From Gottschalkia purinilytica (GTDB lineage: Bacteria; Bacillota; Clostridia; Tissierellales; Gottschalkiaceae), in assembly GCF_001190785.1 (NCBI RefSeq), contig NZ_LGSS01000001.1:124001-188000 (forward strand): a stretch of 64,000 bases of DNA. The letters are read 5' to 3'. Every line of letters starts with the position of its first letter. Positions within the stretch are counted from its first letter, which is position 1. Both the position numbers and the translations under genes were made by a program. Under the pieces are notes generated by a model. The model was not told where the DNA came from. It did not search any database and saw nothing but the letters and a program-made list of their open reading frames with translations. Below, piece by piece: positions 36,401 to 44,658 of this stretch.

Positions 36401-37543
36401 GTGAGAAAGTACATTATTTGCTTTTTAGCATTTTTCTTGACTATACTTACACCTATATCTGGCCTTGCAAGTAGTGAAAAAGATTTAAATGAAAAAATTG
36501 ATTCTGCTCGTGGCAAAGTAATAGAGGTAATAAAAGATGCTCAACTAAAAGAAAAAAATAATCCAGATCTATCTTTGGAAACTCAAGTTGTAAAAGTAAA
36601 AGTTTTAAGTGGAAAGTTTAAGGGTGAAGAATTCGTTATAGAAAATAATTTAAGTGGAAATCCTTCATACGATATAAAAGTAAAAAAAGGAGATGAGGTT
36701 CTTCTAAGCATTGAAGACTCTAAAAATGATGCACCTAAAATTTCTATTTCAGATTACATAAGAGATAAATATCTTATCATCTTGTTGGTTATTTTTGTAG
36801 CATTGTTAATTATAATAGGAGGACTTAAAGGATTAAAATCAGTAATCACTTTAAGCATTACTGCTGTTATAATTATGTTTTTTATGCTACCTATGATATT
36901 AAAAGGTTATAATCCAATATGGGTTGCTATAGTTTCTGCAACATTAATAACTTTAATTACTTTCTTTATTATAGGTGGTTTTAATGTAAAATCTTTTTCT
37001 GCTATAGTAGGTACTGTAGGAGGAGTTGTATGTGCTGGTGTCCTAGCATACATAGTAGGATCTTTAGTAAAATTAACAGGATTAAACAGTGAAGAAGCTG
37101 GTATGCTCATGTTTATTCCTCAGAAAATATCTTTTGATTTTAGAGGATTATTATTCTCTGGAATTATAATAGGTACCTTAGGTGCCGTTATGGATATCGG
37201 TATGTCCATAGCTTCAGCTATGTATGAACTAAAAGTGTTAAATCCAGATATTTCTCCACGAGAATTAATAAAGTCAGGTTTAAATATAGGTAAAGATGTT
37301 ATGGGGACAATGTCAAACACACTAATCTTAGCCTATACTGGTAGTTCCATACCTCTACTGCTACTATTTATGTCATACGATACTTCGTTATCTAAGATTT
37401 TAAATTTGGATTTAATGGCAACTGAAATAGTACGAGCATTAGTAGGAAGTATAGGATTAATCATTGCTATACCTATAACTGCATTTTCTACAGGTTTCAT
37501 ATTGAAGCTTGAAAGTAAAAAACTTGAAAGCAAAGAAAACTAA
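36401..37543 (+). CDS. YibE/F-family membrane protein
   Basis: 380 residues. A signal sequence (KYIICFLAFFLTILTPISGLA) is followed by an external beta-rich domain to about residue 125 (RGKVIEVIKDAQ, VKVLSGKFKGEE). Then come seven or so membrane spans with the conserved GLKSVITL, GGFNVKSFSAIVGTVGG, GTLGAVMDIGMSIAS and LAYTGSSIPLLLL segments that characterise YibE/F proteins. The role of the family is not established. The start is a GTG at 36401 with AAAAGGAG upstream. It is followed by its own terminator. Confidence 0.9.
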   Translation: MRKYIICFLAFFLTILTPISGLASSEKDLNEKIDSARGKVIEVIKDAQLKEKNNPDLSLETQVVKVKVLSGKFKGEEFVIENNLSGNPSYDIKVKKGDEVLLSIEDSKNDAPKISISDYIRDKYLIILLVIFVALLIIIGGLKGLKSVITLSITAVIIMFFMLPMILKGYNPIWVAIVSATLITLITFFIIGGFNVKSFSAIVGTVGGVVCAGVLAYIVGSLVKLTGLNSEEAGMLMFIPQKISFDFRGLLFSGIIIGTLGAVMDIGMSIASAMYELKVLNPDISPRELIKSGLNIGKDVMGTMSNTLILAYTGSSIPLLLLFMSYDTSLSKILNLDLMATEIVRALVGSIGLIIAIPITAFSTGFILKLESKKLESKEN

Positions 37544-37545
37544 TA

Positions 37546-37602
37546 AAATAAAAGAGTGTATGAATATTGTATCGTTTCAATTTTCATGCACTCTTTTATT
37601 TT
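37546..37602 (+). terminator. Terminator of the YibE/F gene
   Basis: AAAATAAAAGAGTG...CACTCTTTTATTTT with an inner TATGAA/TTCATG pairing, right after the stop codon. Confidence 0.8.
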
Positions 37603-37803
37603 GTATCTTTTTTACATATTTTTCTTTATTTTTATACTTATTTTTGTTTATCTTTAACTATTGTTTTTTTATACCCATACATTATAATTATTGTATCTAC
37701 TTAATTTATTTATTTTCCTTTATTGTACCCATACTTTTTTTCAAAAATTTAACTTAATATAATGTAACAGCATTAAATTAGAACGATATAGGAGGACTAT
37801 AGA

Positions 37804-38673
37804 ATGGAAAAATTTAAACTTAATCAAAATATTTATAACCAATTAAAAGGTGGAGTTATAATGGACGTTACTAATCCACAAGAAGCAGAAATTGCTGAAA
37901 AAGCAGGTGCTTGCGCTGTTATGGCTCTTGAAAGGGTTCCTTCTGACATAAGAAAAGAAGGTGGAGTTTCTAGAATGTCTGATCCTAAAATGATAAAAGA
38001 AATAATATCAACTGTATCTATACCTGTTATGGCGAAGGTAAGAATAGGACATTTTGTTGAATCCCAAATACTTGAGGCTATAGAAGTTGATTTTATAGAT
38101 GAAAGTGAAGTTCTAACACCTGCAGATGAAACATTTCATATAGATAAATGGAGTTTTAAGACACCATATGTTTGCGGAGCAAGAAATCTAGGTGAAGCAC
38201 TTAGACGAATTGGCGAGGGTGCTAAAATGATTAGAACTAAAGGAGAGGCCGGAACTGGAAATATAGTTGAAGCTGTAACTCATATGAGACAAATGATGGA
38301 TGACATAAGAAAAGTAAAAAATTCTCCAAAAGAAGAATTAATGACCATAGCAAAAGAAATGGGTGCACCATATGAACTAATAGAATATGTCTGGAATGAG
38401 GGAAAATTGCCTGTATTAAACTTTGCAGCTGGTGGAGTTGCTACTCCATCAGATGCGGCTCTTATGCTACAACTAGGATCAGAAGGAGTCTTCGTAGGTT
38501 CAGGTATTTTTAGATCAGGAAATCCTGAAAAAAGAGCAAAAGCTATAGTTCTTGCAGCTAAACATTTTAATGATCCTAAATCACTTGCTGAAATATCAGA
38601 AGATTTAGGTGAACCAATGTCAGGGCTCGATTTAAAAGATATTTCTACTAAGTATGCAGAAAGAGGATGGTAA
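37804..38673 (+). CDS. pdxS: Pyridoxal 5'-phosphate synthase, lyase subunit
   Basis: A 289-residue barrel that makes PLP from ribose 5-phosphate, glyceraldehyde 3-phosphate and ammonia. Family marks are [65 protein letters not shown] and the C-terminal [19 protein letters not shown]. The usual partner pdxT (the glutaminase subunit) is not next to it: the next gene lies on the other strand. Either pdxT is elsewhere or ammonia is used directly. AGGAGG precedes the ATG. Confidence 0.95.
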   Translation: MEKFKLNQNIYNQLKGGVIMDVTNPQEAEIAEKAGACAVMALERVPSDIRKEGGVSRMSDPKMIKEIISTVSIPVMAKVRIGHFVESQILEAIEVDFIDESEVLTPADETFHIDKWSFKTPYVCGARNLGEALRRIGEGAKMIRTKGEAGTGNIVEAVTHMRQMMDDIRKVKNSPKEELMTIAKEMGAPYELIEYVWNEGKLPVLNFAAGGVATPSDAALMLQLGSEGVFVGSGIFRSGNPEKRAKAIVLAAKHFNDPKSLAEISEDLGEPMSGLDLKDISTKYAERGW

Positions 38674-38678
38674 TTTAT

Positions 38679-38727
38679 TTAAATAAAAAGCAGGTTGGTA
38701 AATTATCCAATCTGCTCTTTTTATTTA
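38679..38727. terminator. Bidirectional terminator between pdxS and the alarmone synthetase
   Basis: AAATAAAAAGCAG...CTGCTCTTTTTATTT with an inner GTTGG/CCAAT pairing and T runs on both strands. Confidence 0.8.
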
Positions 38728-39506
38728 AAATATAAATCTAGTTCATCATTAAATTTCTTTAGTTCATCATAGTCTCCATTTTCCCTAAGTTCCCAAAACT
38801 TTTTTTGAATTTCATTTATGTTTTCTTTACTTTGGGTTAAAAAGTAAATTTTTTGCATCTTAGATATTATTTCAGCAACTATATAAGATGTGCGTTTAAA
38901 CATTTCTTGTGCATCTGTAATTTCATCCCTTATTTCTGACATCTCCTTATCAAGTAAAAAAGCAGCTTCTGCAGCATTTTTAAGTCTTGCTTTTATATCA
39001 TTAGGAATATTCTGTTTAAACTTATAATTTAATGAATGCTCTATAGTAGCCCAAAAATTCATTGCTAAAGTTCTTATTTGTATCTCTGCTAAAATTTCTT
39101 TTTCCCCCATAGCCGTCTGTACCCAATATTTTATTATAATATGATAGCTTCTATATCCACTTTCTTTTATATCTGTTATATAATCCTTTTCTAAAACTAT
39201 CTTTAAATCTTTCCCATCCCTATCTCTTATAAGCTGAACAACTCTATCTATGTCGTCTACAAGCTGACACATTATACGAATTCCAGCAATGTCTTCCATC
39301 TCTTCTTCTATCTTATCTAAGGGAATATTTCTTTTTCGTGATTTTTCTAAAATACTAGATATCTCTTTTACCCTTCCTGTAACAAATTCTATTGGAGAAT
39401 ACTCATTCATTTTTCTGTACTCATTTCTTATACTTTTGAATTTCACTTTTAATTCCTCAACAGCTTGTTCATAAGGAATGAGTATGCTTTTCCAATCTAG
39501 AATCAT
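38721..39506 (-). CDS. Small alarmone synthetase (RelA/SpoT synthetase domain only)
   Basis: 261 residues. The RelA/SpoT nucleotidyltransferase domain covers residues 30-200: VTGRVKEISSILEK, MEDIAGIRIMCQLVDD with the metal-binding Asp, ESGYRSYHIIIKYW, EIQIRTLAMNFWATIEHSLNYK. There is no HD hydrolase, TGS or ACT domain, so it is a stand-alone (p)ppGpp synthetase of the RelQ/RelP group. The C-terminal ~60 residues are helical. It is a single gene. Confidence 0.92.
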   Translation of the reverse strand: MILDWKSILIPYEQAVEELKVKFKSIRNEYRKMNEYSPIEFVTGRVKEISSILEKSRKRNIPLDKIEEEMEDIAGIRIMCQLVDDIDRVVQLIRDRDGKDLKIVLEKDYITDIKESGYRSYHIIIKYWVQTAMGEKEILAEIQIRTLAMNFWATIEHSLNYKFKQNIPNDIKARLKNAAEAAFLLDKEMSEIRDEITDAQEMFKRTSYIVAEIISKMQKIYFLTQSKENINEIQKKFWELRENGDYDELKKFNDELDLYFK

Positions 39507-39709
39507 TCTAATCCCTCACTTGCATAACTTTTAATTGTAATAGCATAAATATGATGCATAATATACTATTTTATTATAATGCCATTTATACACGCACAAT
39601 CATTATATAATTATTATGCACTTAATTCAATAATATTTATCATCTAATATTCTTTGGTTTTTTATGATTATTCTAAAGTTATGAAAGTTTATATATGAGT
39701 ATACTTTTT

Positions 39710-40279
39710 TTATTTAAATTTAATCGTATTATTTTCTAAAGATTCTATTGTAACAAGAGACTTTAAATTAACTCCTGATTCTCTTAATCGTTTTCCACCT
39801 TCTTGAAATCCTTTTTCTATCACTATTCCTACACCTTCTACACTTCCACCTGCTTTTTCTACTATATTTATAAGTCCTAATGCTGCATATCCATTAGCTA
39901 AGAAATCATCTAATATGAGGACTTTGTCGTTAGCTTGTATATATTTTTTTGAAACTTTTATTTTATAAGTTTTACCTTTTGTAAAAGAATAGACATCACT
40001 ATCATACGTTTCTTTATCTAGATTTTTAGATTCTGTTTTTTTAGCAAATACAACTGGTACATTAAAGTATTGAGCTGCAATACTAGCTATAGCTATTCCA
40101 GATGCCTCTATTGTTAATATCTTTGTAATTTTTTTATCCGAAAATAATTCCTTGAATTCTTTACCTATTTCATTTAAAAATTGTATATCAAGTTGATGAT
40201 TTAAAAAGCTATCGACCTTTAATATTCCTGATTCCCCTACTGTTCCTTCTTTTAATATTTTCTCTTTTAATAATTCCAT
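39710..40279 (-). CDS. xpt: Xanthine phosphoribosyltransferase
   Basis: A 189-residue purine salvage enzyme that converts xanthine to XMP. It has DSFLNHQLD near the N-terminus, ASGIAIA, FAKK, and the PRPP-binding [17 protein letters not shown]. These match Xpt of Bacillus. The guanine riboswitch upstream agrees with the role. GGAGGT precedes the ATG. Confidence 0.95.
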   Translation of the reverse strand: MELLKEKILKEGTVGESGILKVDSFLNHQLDIQFLNEIGKEFKELFSDKKITKILTIEASGIAIASIAAQYFNVPVVFAKKTESKNLDKETYDSDVYSFTKGKTYKIKVSKKYIQANDKVLILDDFLANGYAALGLINIVEKAGGSVEGVGIVIEKGFQEGGKRLRESGVNLKSLVTIESLENNTIKFK

Positions 40280-40307
40280 CTTTATACCTCCTATTTTTTA
40301 TAAAATA

Positions 40308-40480
40308 AAACCCCTTGCCTAATATATACTAGGTAAGGGGTGCTCAAAAAATACATAATATTATAAAATATATAATATAGATTATAAACTATTATTTCTT
40401 GAAGCACGTAGTCAGATCATTTTCGGTGACCCGGTAGATACTTTTGGACCATATTACCAAGGATATACGAGCGATTAACT
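40308..40480 (-). promoter_or_regulatory. Guanine-type purine riboswitch upstream of xpt
   Basis: The aptamer on the minus strand (40404-40473) reads CGTATATCC, GGTAATATGG, AAAAGTATCTACCGGG, CACCG and ends CTGACTACG. The C in GACTACG is the ligand-pairing base of guanine aptamers; adenine aptamers have T. The switch ends in a terminator, ACCCCTTACCTAGT.../...GGCAAGGGGT with TTTTATTTT, at 40308-40341. Confidence 0.95.
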
Positions 40481-40500
40481 ATTTAATTATATTAAGAGTT

Positions 40501-40530
40501 ATTATACAATAATATGTCATAAGATTGCAA
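40501..40530 (-). promoter_or_regulatory. Probable promoter of the xpt riboswitch
   Basis: On the minus strand TTGCAA (complement of 40525-40530), 18 bases, TATAAT (complement of 40501-40506). Confidence 0.55.
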
Positions 40531-40597
40531 ATTTTTTATTATTTTATTTTCTAATATTACTTAATAATTATATAATAATATTTTCTTTTTTAAAATA

Positions 40598-40672
40598 AAA
40601 AAGCTTATAAACACTAAACTTTTAAAACTTTATTCTTTCATTATAAGTTTTACTGTCTATAAGCTTTTTAAT
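40598..40672 (-). terminator. Terminator of the antiporter-like subunit operon
   Basis: AAAAAGCTTATA / TATAAGCTTTTT flanks an inner AAAACTT/AAGTTTT pairing. The minus strand continues TTTATTTT. Confidence 0.75.
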
Positions 40673-40687
40673 CTTTGACGATATTTT

Positions 40688-42478
40688 TCATTTTTCCCTA
40701 AAATACTCTTTTCTTATATTTCTAAATACCGTAACCATGCATTTATCTATATATTTAAATATTTTCAAACTAGTTCTATATACAAATAGGAATATCGGAA
40801 TATATATATTTTCATCTATTTTAAACCAATTCAATGTAGGATTTTTATAAATAAGCTTACCGTCCTCTTCTTTTCTTAAATATTTTTTTATGAATAGTGT
40901 ATATATCAAAATTCCTATAAAAATACTAGTTATAGAAGAATTAATATTTTTAAAAGTATATATTTTTGAATATACGTATACACCTGTTACATTTAGAATA
41001 TCCAAAGAAGGATTTATTATATTTATCAAAAACTTAGGATTTAATCCTGTATATATACAAAAGACACCTAATATTATCAGGGGGATTATAGCTCTTTTCT
41101 TTATATATTTCTTATATTGTCCTGTAAAATGTTCATTTTTCTCTAAAAATACAGTAACAAATATTTTCAGCATATATGCAACAGTAAAACTACTACTTAA
41201 AGTAAACAATACCTCTATCACTGAAAACAAGCTACTATTATACATAATATGAGCTTTTGATAAAGCATCATGTATAAGTGTTTTGCTTACAAATCCATTA
41301 AATCCAGGAAATCCTATACTAGAGAGTAGACCAATAAGAAATACAATTTTTAAAGTCTTCTTATGTTTTCCAAATCCCCTTATTTTGTTTATATCTAATT
41401 CATGTAACACCATGTATATAATCCCTATACTCAAAAATAATAATACTTTAAACATAGCATGACTTACTGCATGATAAAGTGTGCCTTGTATAGCTACTCC
41501 ACCTTCTTCATTTAATATTCCCATAAGCCCTATAGCAAATATTAAATAACCAGATTGACTCATACTGCTATAAGCCAATATCTTTTTTACATTTGTTTGA
41601 AACATAGCTAAAAAACCACCTAGAACCATATTAACAAGTCCTAGCACCCCTATTATAGCAGAGAATAATACATCGCCTTCCATTAACTCTCCTACAGTAA
41701 TAAGAATACCAAAAATTCCTGTTTTTATTAATATTCCTGATAATACAGCACTTGCAGGTGTAGGTGCTGCAGGGTGGGCTTTTGGAAGCCAAGAATGTAA
41801 AGGGAACATAGCAGATTTTACACCAAAACCAAATATGATTAACCAAGAAATTAAATATTTTATTCCTCCCAAACTTCTCAGTTTGTATCCTAATTCACTT
41901 ATGTTTAAGCTTCCTGTATAATCAAATAACAAAAGTAAGCCCATAAGAAGTATCAAACTACCAGTAACTGCCATTATAATATATGCTCTTCCAGCTCCAT
42001 GAGAATATTCCTCTTCATCATGAATAATAAGAGCATAAGATGTAAATGACATTAGTTCAAAGAATGTAAATAAATTTAAAATATTTTCTGACAAAAATAC
42101 TCCTAAAGTACTTGATAATGTCAACATAAAAAATGAATAATATCTATTTCTATTTTTATATTTTATAAGATACTGAGTAGAGTATATTAGTGTTAAAAAC
42201 CAAGCAAATATAGTCATCCAAACAAATATGTATCTTAGAGGGTCTAGTTTTAAATATAGTCCTGTAGCCATTATATTAGGATATACAAATTCTATTCCTC
42301 CAGAAAAAACTGGTTTATATAAAGCTGAAACTATTAAAAGTTCAATTCCACAAGTTAATATATTGAAAATATTTCTATATTTTTCGTTCTTTCGTCCTAA
42401 TAGTAACCCTACTATAGTTCCAAATATAGGTATTAATATAATACTTATAAGGAGTATTTTATATACCACATACACCAT
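40688..42478 (-). CDS. Complex I / Mrp-type proton antiporter-like subunit (NuoL-like)
   Basis: 596 residues and about 15 membrane spans. The PF00361-type core is clear: FELMSFTSYALIIHDEEE with the conserved Glu, GFGVKSAMFPLHSWLPKAHP with the proton-channel Lys, PTPASAVLSGILIKTGIFG, and the GTLYHAVSHAMFKVLLFLS region with conserved His and Lys. The protein is longer than NuoM/N and resembles NuoL, HyfB or MrpA fragments. The start could be the ATG at 42478 or the GTG three codons later, which has better spacing from GAGAGG. It follows a similar subunit by 30 bases. No other hydrogenase, Mrp or Nuo gene is in the window. Confidence 0.85.
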   Translation of the reverse strand: MVYVVYKILLISIILIPIFGTIVGLLLGRKNEKYRNIFNILTCGIELLIVSALYKPVFSGGIEFVYPNIMATGLYLKLDPLRYIFVWMTIFAWFLTLIYSTQYLIKYKNRNRYYSFFMLTLSSTLGVFLSENILNLFTFFELMSFTSYALIIHDEEEYSHGAGRAYIIMAVTGSLILLMGLLLLFDYTGSLNISELGYKLRSLGGIKYLISWLIIFGFGVKSAMFPLHSWLPKAHPAAPTPASAVLSGILIKTGIFGILITVGELMEGDVLFSAIIGVLGLVNMVLGGFLAMFQTNVKKILAYSSMSQSGYLIFAIGLMGILNEEGGVAIQGTLYHAVSHAMFKVLLFLSIGIIYMVLHELDINKIRGFGKHKKTLKIVFLIGLLSSIGFPGFNGFVSKTLIHDALSKAHIMYNSSLFSVIEVLFTLSSSFTVAYMLKIFVTVFLEKNEHFTGQYKKYIKKRAIIPLIILGVFCIYTGLNPKFLINIINPSLDILNVTGVYVYSKIYTFKNINSSITSIFIGILIYTLFIKKYLRKEEDGKLIYKNPTLNWFKIDENIYIPIFLFVYRTSLKIFKYIDKCMVTVFRNIRKEYFREK

Positions 42479-42508
42479 CCTCTCTAATCAAATTATTTTT
42501 CATATTAT

Positions 42509-43972
42509 CTATACTATCCCTTTCACTATATCTTCTATAAATCCTAATATTATATTAGGAAACAATCCTAAAAATACAGCTATTCCAGTTAACATAACTA
42601 TGGGTATCACTACTCTCATAGGTGCTTCCTTCACTTTTTCTACTTCATCAATTTTATCAATAGCTTTATTACTTTTTACAAAGAATGCTTTAACTATTAT
42701 AGGTAATAGATATGTTGCAGTTAAAAAACCACTTATTAATATAATCCCTACAAAAAAAACTTTATTTCCAGCCAATCCTCCTAAGCCTAGATACCATTTA
42801 CTAACAAATCCATTTGTAGGAGGTATTCCAACAAGTGATATTGCTGCTATACCAAAGCACCACATAGTTATAGGCATTTCTCTGCCTATTCCTTCAATCT
42901 CTTTAATGCTTTTTTTCCCTGTTTGATAATATATCACACCAACGCAAAAGAAAAGTATTATCTTTAATATAGCGTGATTTATTAAATGTAGAAGTCCACC
43001 TACTAGCGCTTTTTCATTTAACAAAACTATACCTAATAATATATATCCTAGTTGGCTAACAGTAGAGTATACTAATCTTTTCTTTAGATCATCATAGTGA
43101 AGTGCCAATAAAGATCCTAACAAAATAGTTATACCAATTAAGATACTTATATAGAAACTTCCATCTGTGTATTTTATAACCTCACTGCCAAAAATAAAGT
43201 AACTTATTCTAATAAGTGCAAAAACTCCTGTTTTTACTATAATTACTGCATCCAATATAGAACTAATAGGTGTAGGTGCTGAAATTATGTTTAAAATCCA
43301 TGAATGAAAAGGTACTATTGCAGTTTTTACACCAAATCCTAGGAACATAATTAAAAACATAAATAATAACTTATTTTTACTATAAGAATATATATTATTA
43401 AAAACACCATATTCTATAAATTCTAGGTTTCTAGTTATGTTATATATCATAATCATACTAATAACGATAAATATTGATCCTAATATAGAATATATTAAGT
43501 ATTTCTTACCACTTTCAAATGATTTTTTATCCTTCCTATGAGTTATTAACATAAAGGTAATTAAAGTTAACAATTCATAAAATACATAGAATGTAAAAAG
43601 ATTACCAGAAAATGCTATGCCTATTGTTACTCCTAGAGTTATTGTTAGTAATATAAAGCATCTTTTTTCTCTACCTTCATGTGACATATACTCTATAGAG
43701 TAAAATGTAGAAAATGCACATAACACAGACACTAACATTGAAAATAATAATCCTAATTTATCAATTCTTAAATAAAAGTGAAAAAAATTATTAATCTTGA
43801 ATAAATCAAGTTCCGTATTGTTCCCATACTTTAGAACTAATATAGAAAATAGTATGCTTATTAACGAAGAGATTGTTAGGAAAACGTTTCTTTTCTTTTT
43901 ATTCTCATCTTTTAAAAAATATATAACTAATGAAGTAACTACCGGAAAAACAATCGGGAGTAGAATCATCAT
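42509..43972 (-). CDS. Complex I / Mrp-type proton antiporter-like subunit (NuoN/MrpD-like)
   Basis: About 487 residues and 14 membrane spans. It shares the antiporter core: VFYELLTLITFMLITH with the conserved Glu, GFGVKTAIVPFHSWILNIIS with Lys, PTPISSILDAVIIVKTGVFALIR, and HLINHAILKIILFFCVG. It is upstream of and co-transcribed with the larger antiporter-like gene. The exact start is uncertain: ATG at 43972, ATG at 43969 (better spacing from GGAG) or TTG at 43981. The pair could be a partial ion-pumping module that works with subunits encoded elsewhere. Confidence 0.85.
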   Translation of the reverse strand: MMILLPIVFPVVTSLVIYFLKDENKKKRNVFLTISSLISILFSILVLKYGNNTELDLFKINNFFHFYLRIDKLGLLFSMLVSVLCAFSTFYSIEYMSHEGREKRCFILLTITLGVTIGIAFSGNLFTFYVFYELLTLITFMLITHRKDKKSFESGKKYLIYSILGSIFIVISMIMIYNITRNLEFIEYGVFNNIYSYSKNKLLFMFLIMFLGFGVKTAIVPFHSWILNIISAPTPISSILDAVIIVKTGVFALIRISYFIFGSEVIKYTDGSFYISILIGITILLGSLLALHYDDLKKRLVYSTVSQLGYILLGIVLLNEKALVGGLLHLINHAILKIILFFCVGVIYYQTGKKSIKEIEGIGREMPITMWCFGIAAISLVGIPPTNGFVSKWYLGLGGLAGNKVFFVGIILISGFLTATYLLPIIVKAFFVKSNKAIDKIDEVEKVKEAPMRVVIPIVMLTGIAVFLGLFPNIILGFIEDIVKGIV

Positions 43973-44517
43973 CCGCTCCAAATCACCACCACCTTGTTTT
44001 TTAGTTTATTAAGATAATATTTACGAATTATCTTGTTACATTACTTTTATAAGATTACATTAATTGAAAAAATATGATTATTTTATTAAGACGTGATTAT
44101 TATTTGATGTTAATTTGTTTGTAATAATAGTTTTTGAATTATAGTTTTGGCAATCTTCTTATACATTATCCTTAATTTCTATTATTAGTTAACAAATTCT
44201 TCATTACTTTTAAGGTATCATATTTTTATTATATTTTGCAATATTTTTTTGAAGTATATTATTTTTTTATTAGCACCATTACATTTAAACAACATACTAT
44301 ATATTAGAAATAAAGCAACTTAATCTTAACTTAAACTATAAAATATTTTTAAAAAATATTTTATAAAAATCATTTAGTAAATTAAGAATTAGTTACAATT
44401 CATTATTTTTTCTATTAGTTGTGTTTATTAGATAATAATATAAGTCATGACTATGTAACTGTACTTAGTTGCTCTTTTGCAACCAAGTTATATACTAAAT
44501 ATTAAGGAGGAATAGGT
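43973..44517. other. Intergenic region, one AT hairpin
   Basis: About 545 bases, very AT-rich. A perfect AT-only inverted repeat lies at 44338-44364 (ATAAAATATTTTT and its complement). A smaller hairpin, GTTGC-TCTTTT-GCAAC, lies at 44468-44483, ahead of the small peptide gene. I see no convincing promoter hexamers and no larger frame. Confidence 0.45.
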
Positions 44518-44610
44518 ATGAGTAAAGTAAAACAATCTGGTTGTGGTGGTATTGATAGTAGTTTACTATTCTTCTTTTTACTATTAGTTGTTTTATTCTG
44601 CAGCTGCTAA
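44518..44610 (+). CDS. Small membrane peptide (30 residues)
   Basis: ATG at 44518 with AAGGAGG upstream, stop TAA at 44608, then a strong terminator. The peptide has a short N-terminal part with a GCGG motif (KVKQSGCGGIDSS), a membrane stretch LLFFFLLLVVLFC and a final CSC. It resembles the very small hydrophobic, glycine- and cysteine-containing peptides common in clostridia and the YjcZ-like sporulation peptides of bacilli; homology is a guess. It is too short for routine gene calling, but its signals are complete. Confidence 0.78.
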   Translation: MSKVKQSGCGGIDSSLLFFFLLLVVLFCSC

Positions 44611-44616
44611 AAAGTA

Positions 44617-44648
44617 CAAAAAAGGAGCCTTTTTAAAAAGGCTCCTTT
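44617..44648. terminator. Bidirectional terminator between the small peptide gene and pyc
   Basis: AAAGGAGCC and GGCTCCTTT with loop TTTTTAAAAA; A and T runs flank it on both sides. Confidence 0.88.
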
Positions 44649-44658
44649 ACAATTTATA

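Noticed and set aside
40404-40473. Adenine or 2'-deoxyguanosine riboswitch upstream of xpt
   Set aside because: The ligand-pairing base is C (GACTACG) and the core matches guanine aptamers; the gene is xpt.
42228-42926. Plus-strand open frame of 232 codons
   Set aside because: Antisense to two membrane protein genes; hydrophobic genes often give such mirror frames.
44338-44364. AT-only palindrome as a terminator
   Set aside because: No T run follows on either strand in a useful position, and no gene ends there.
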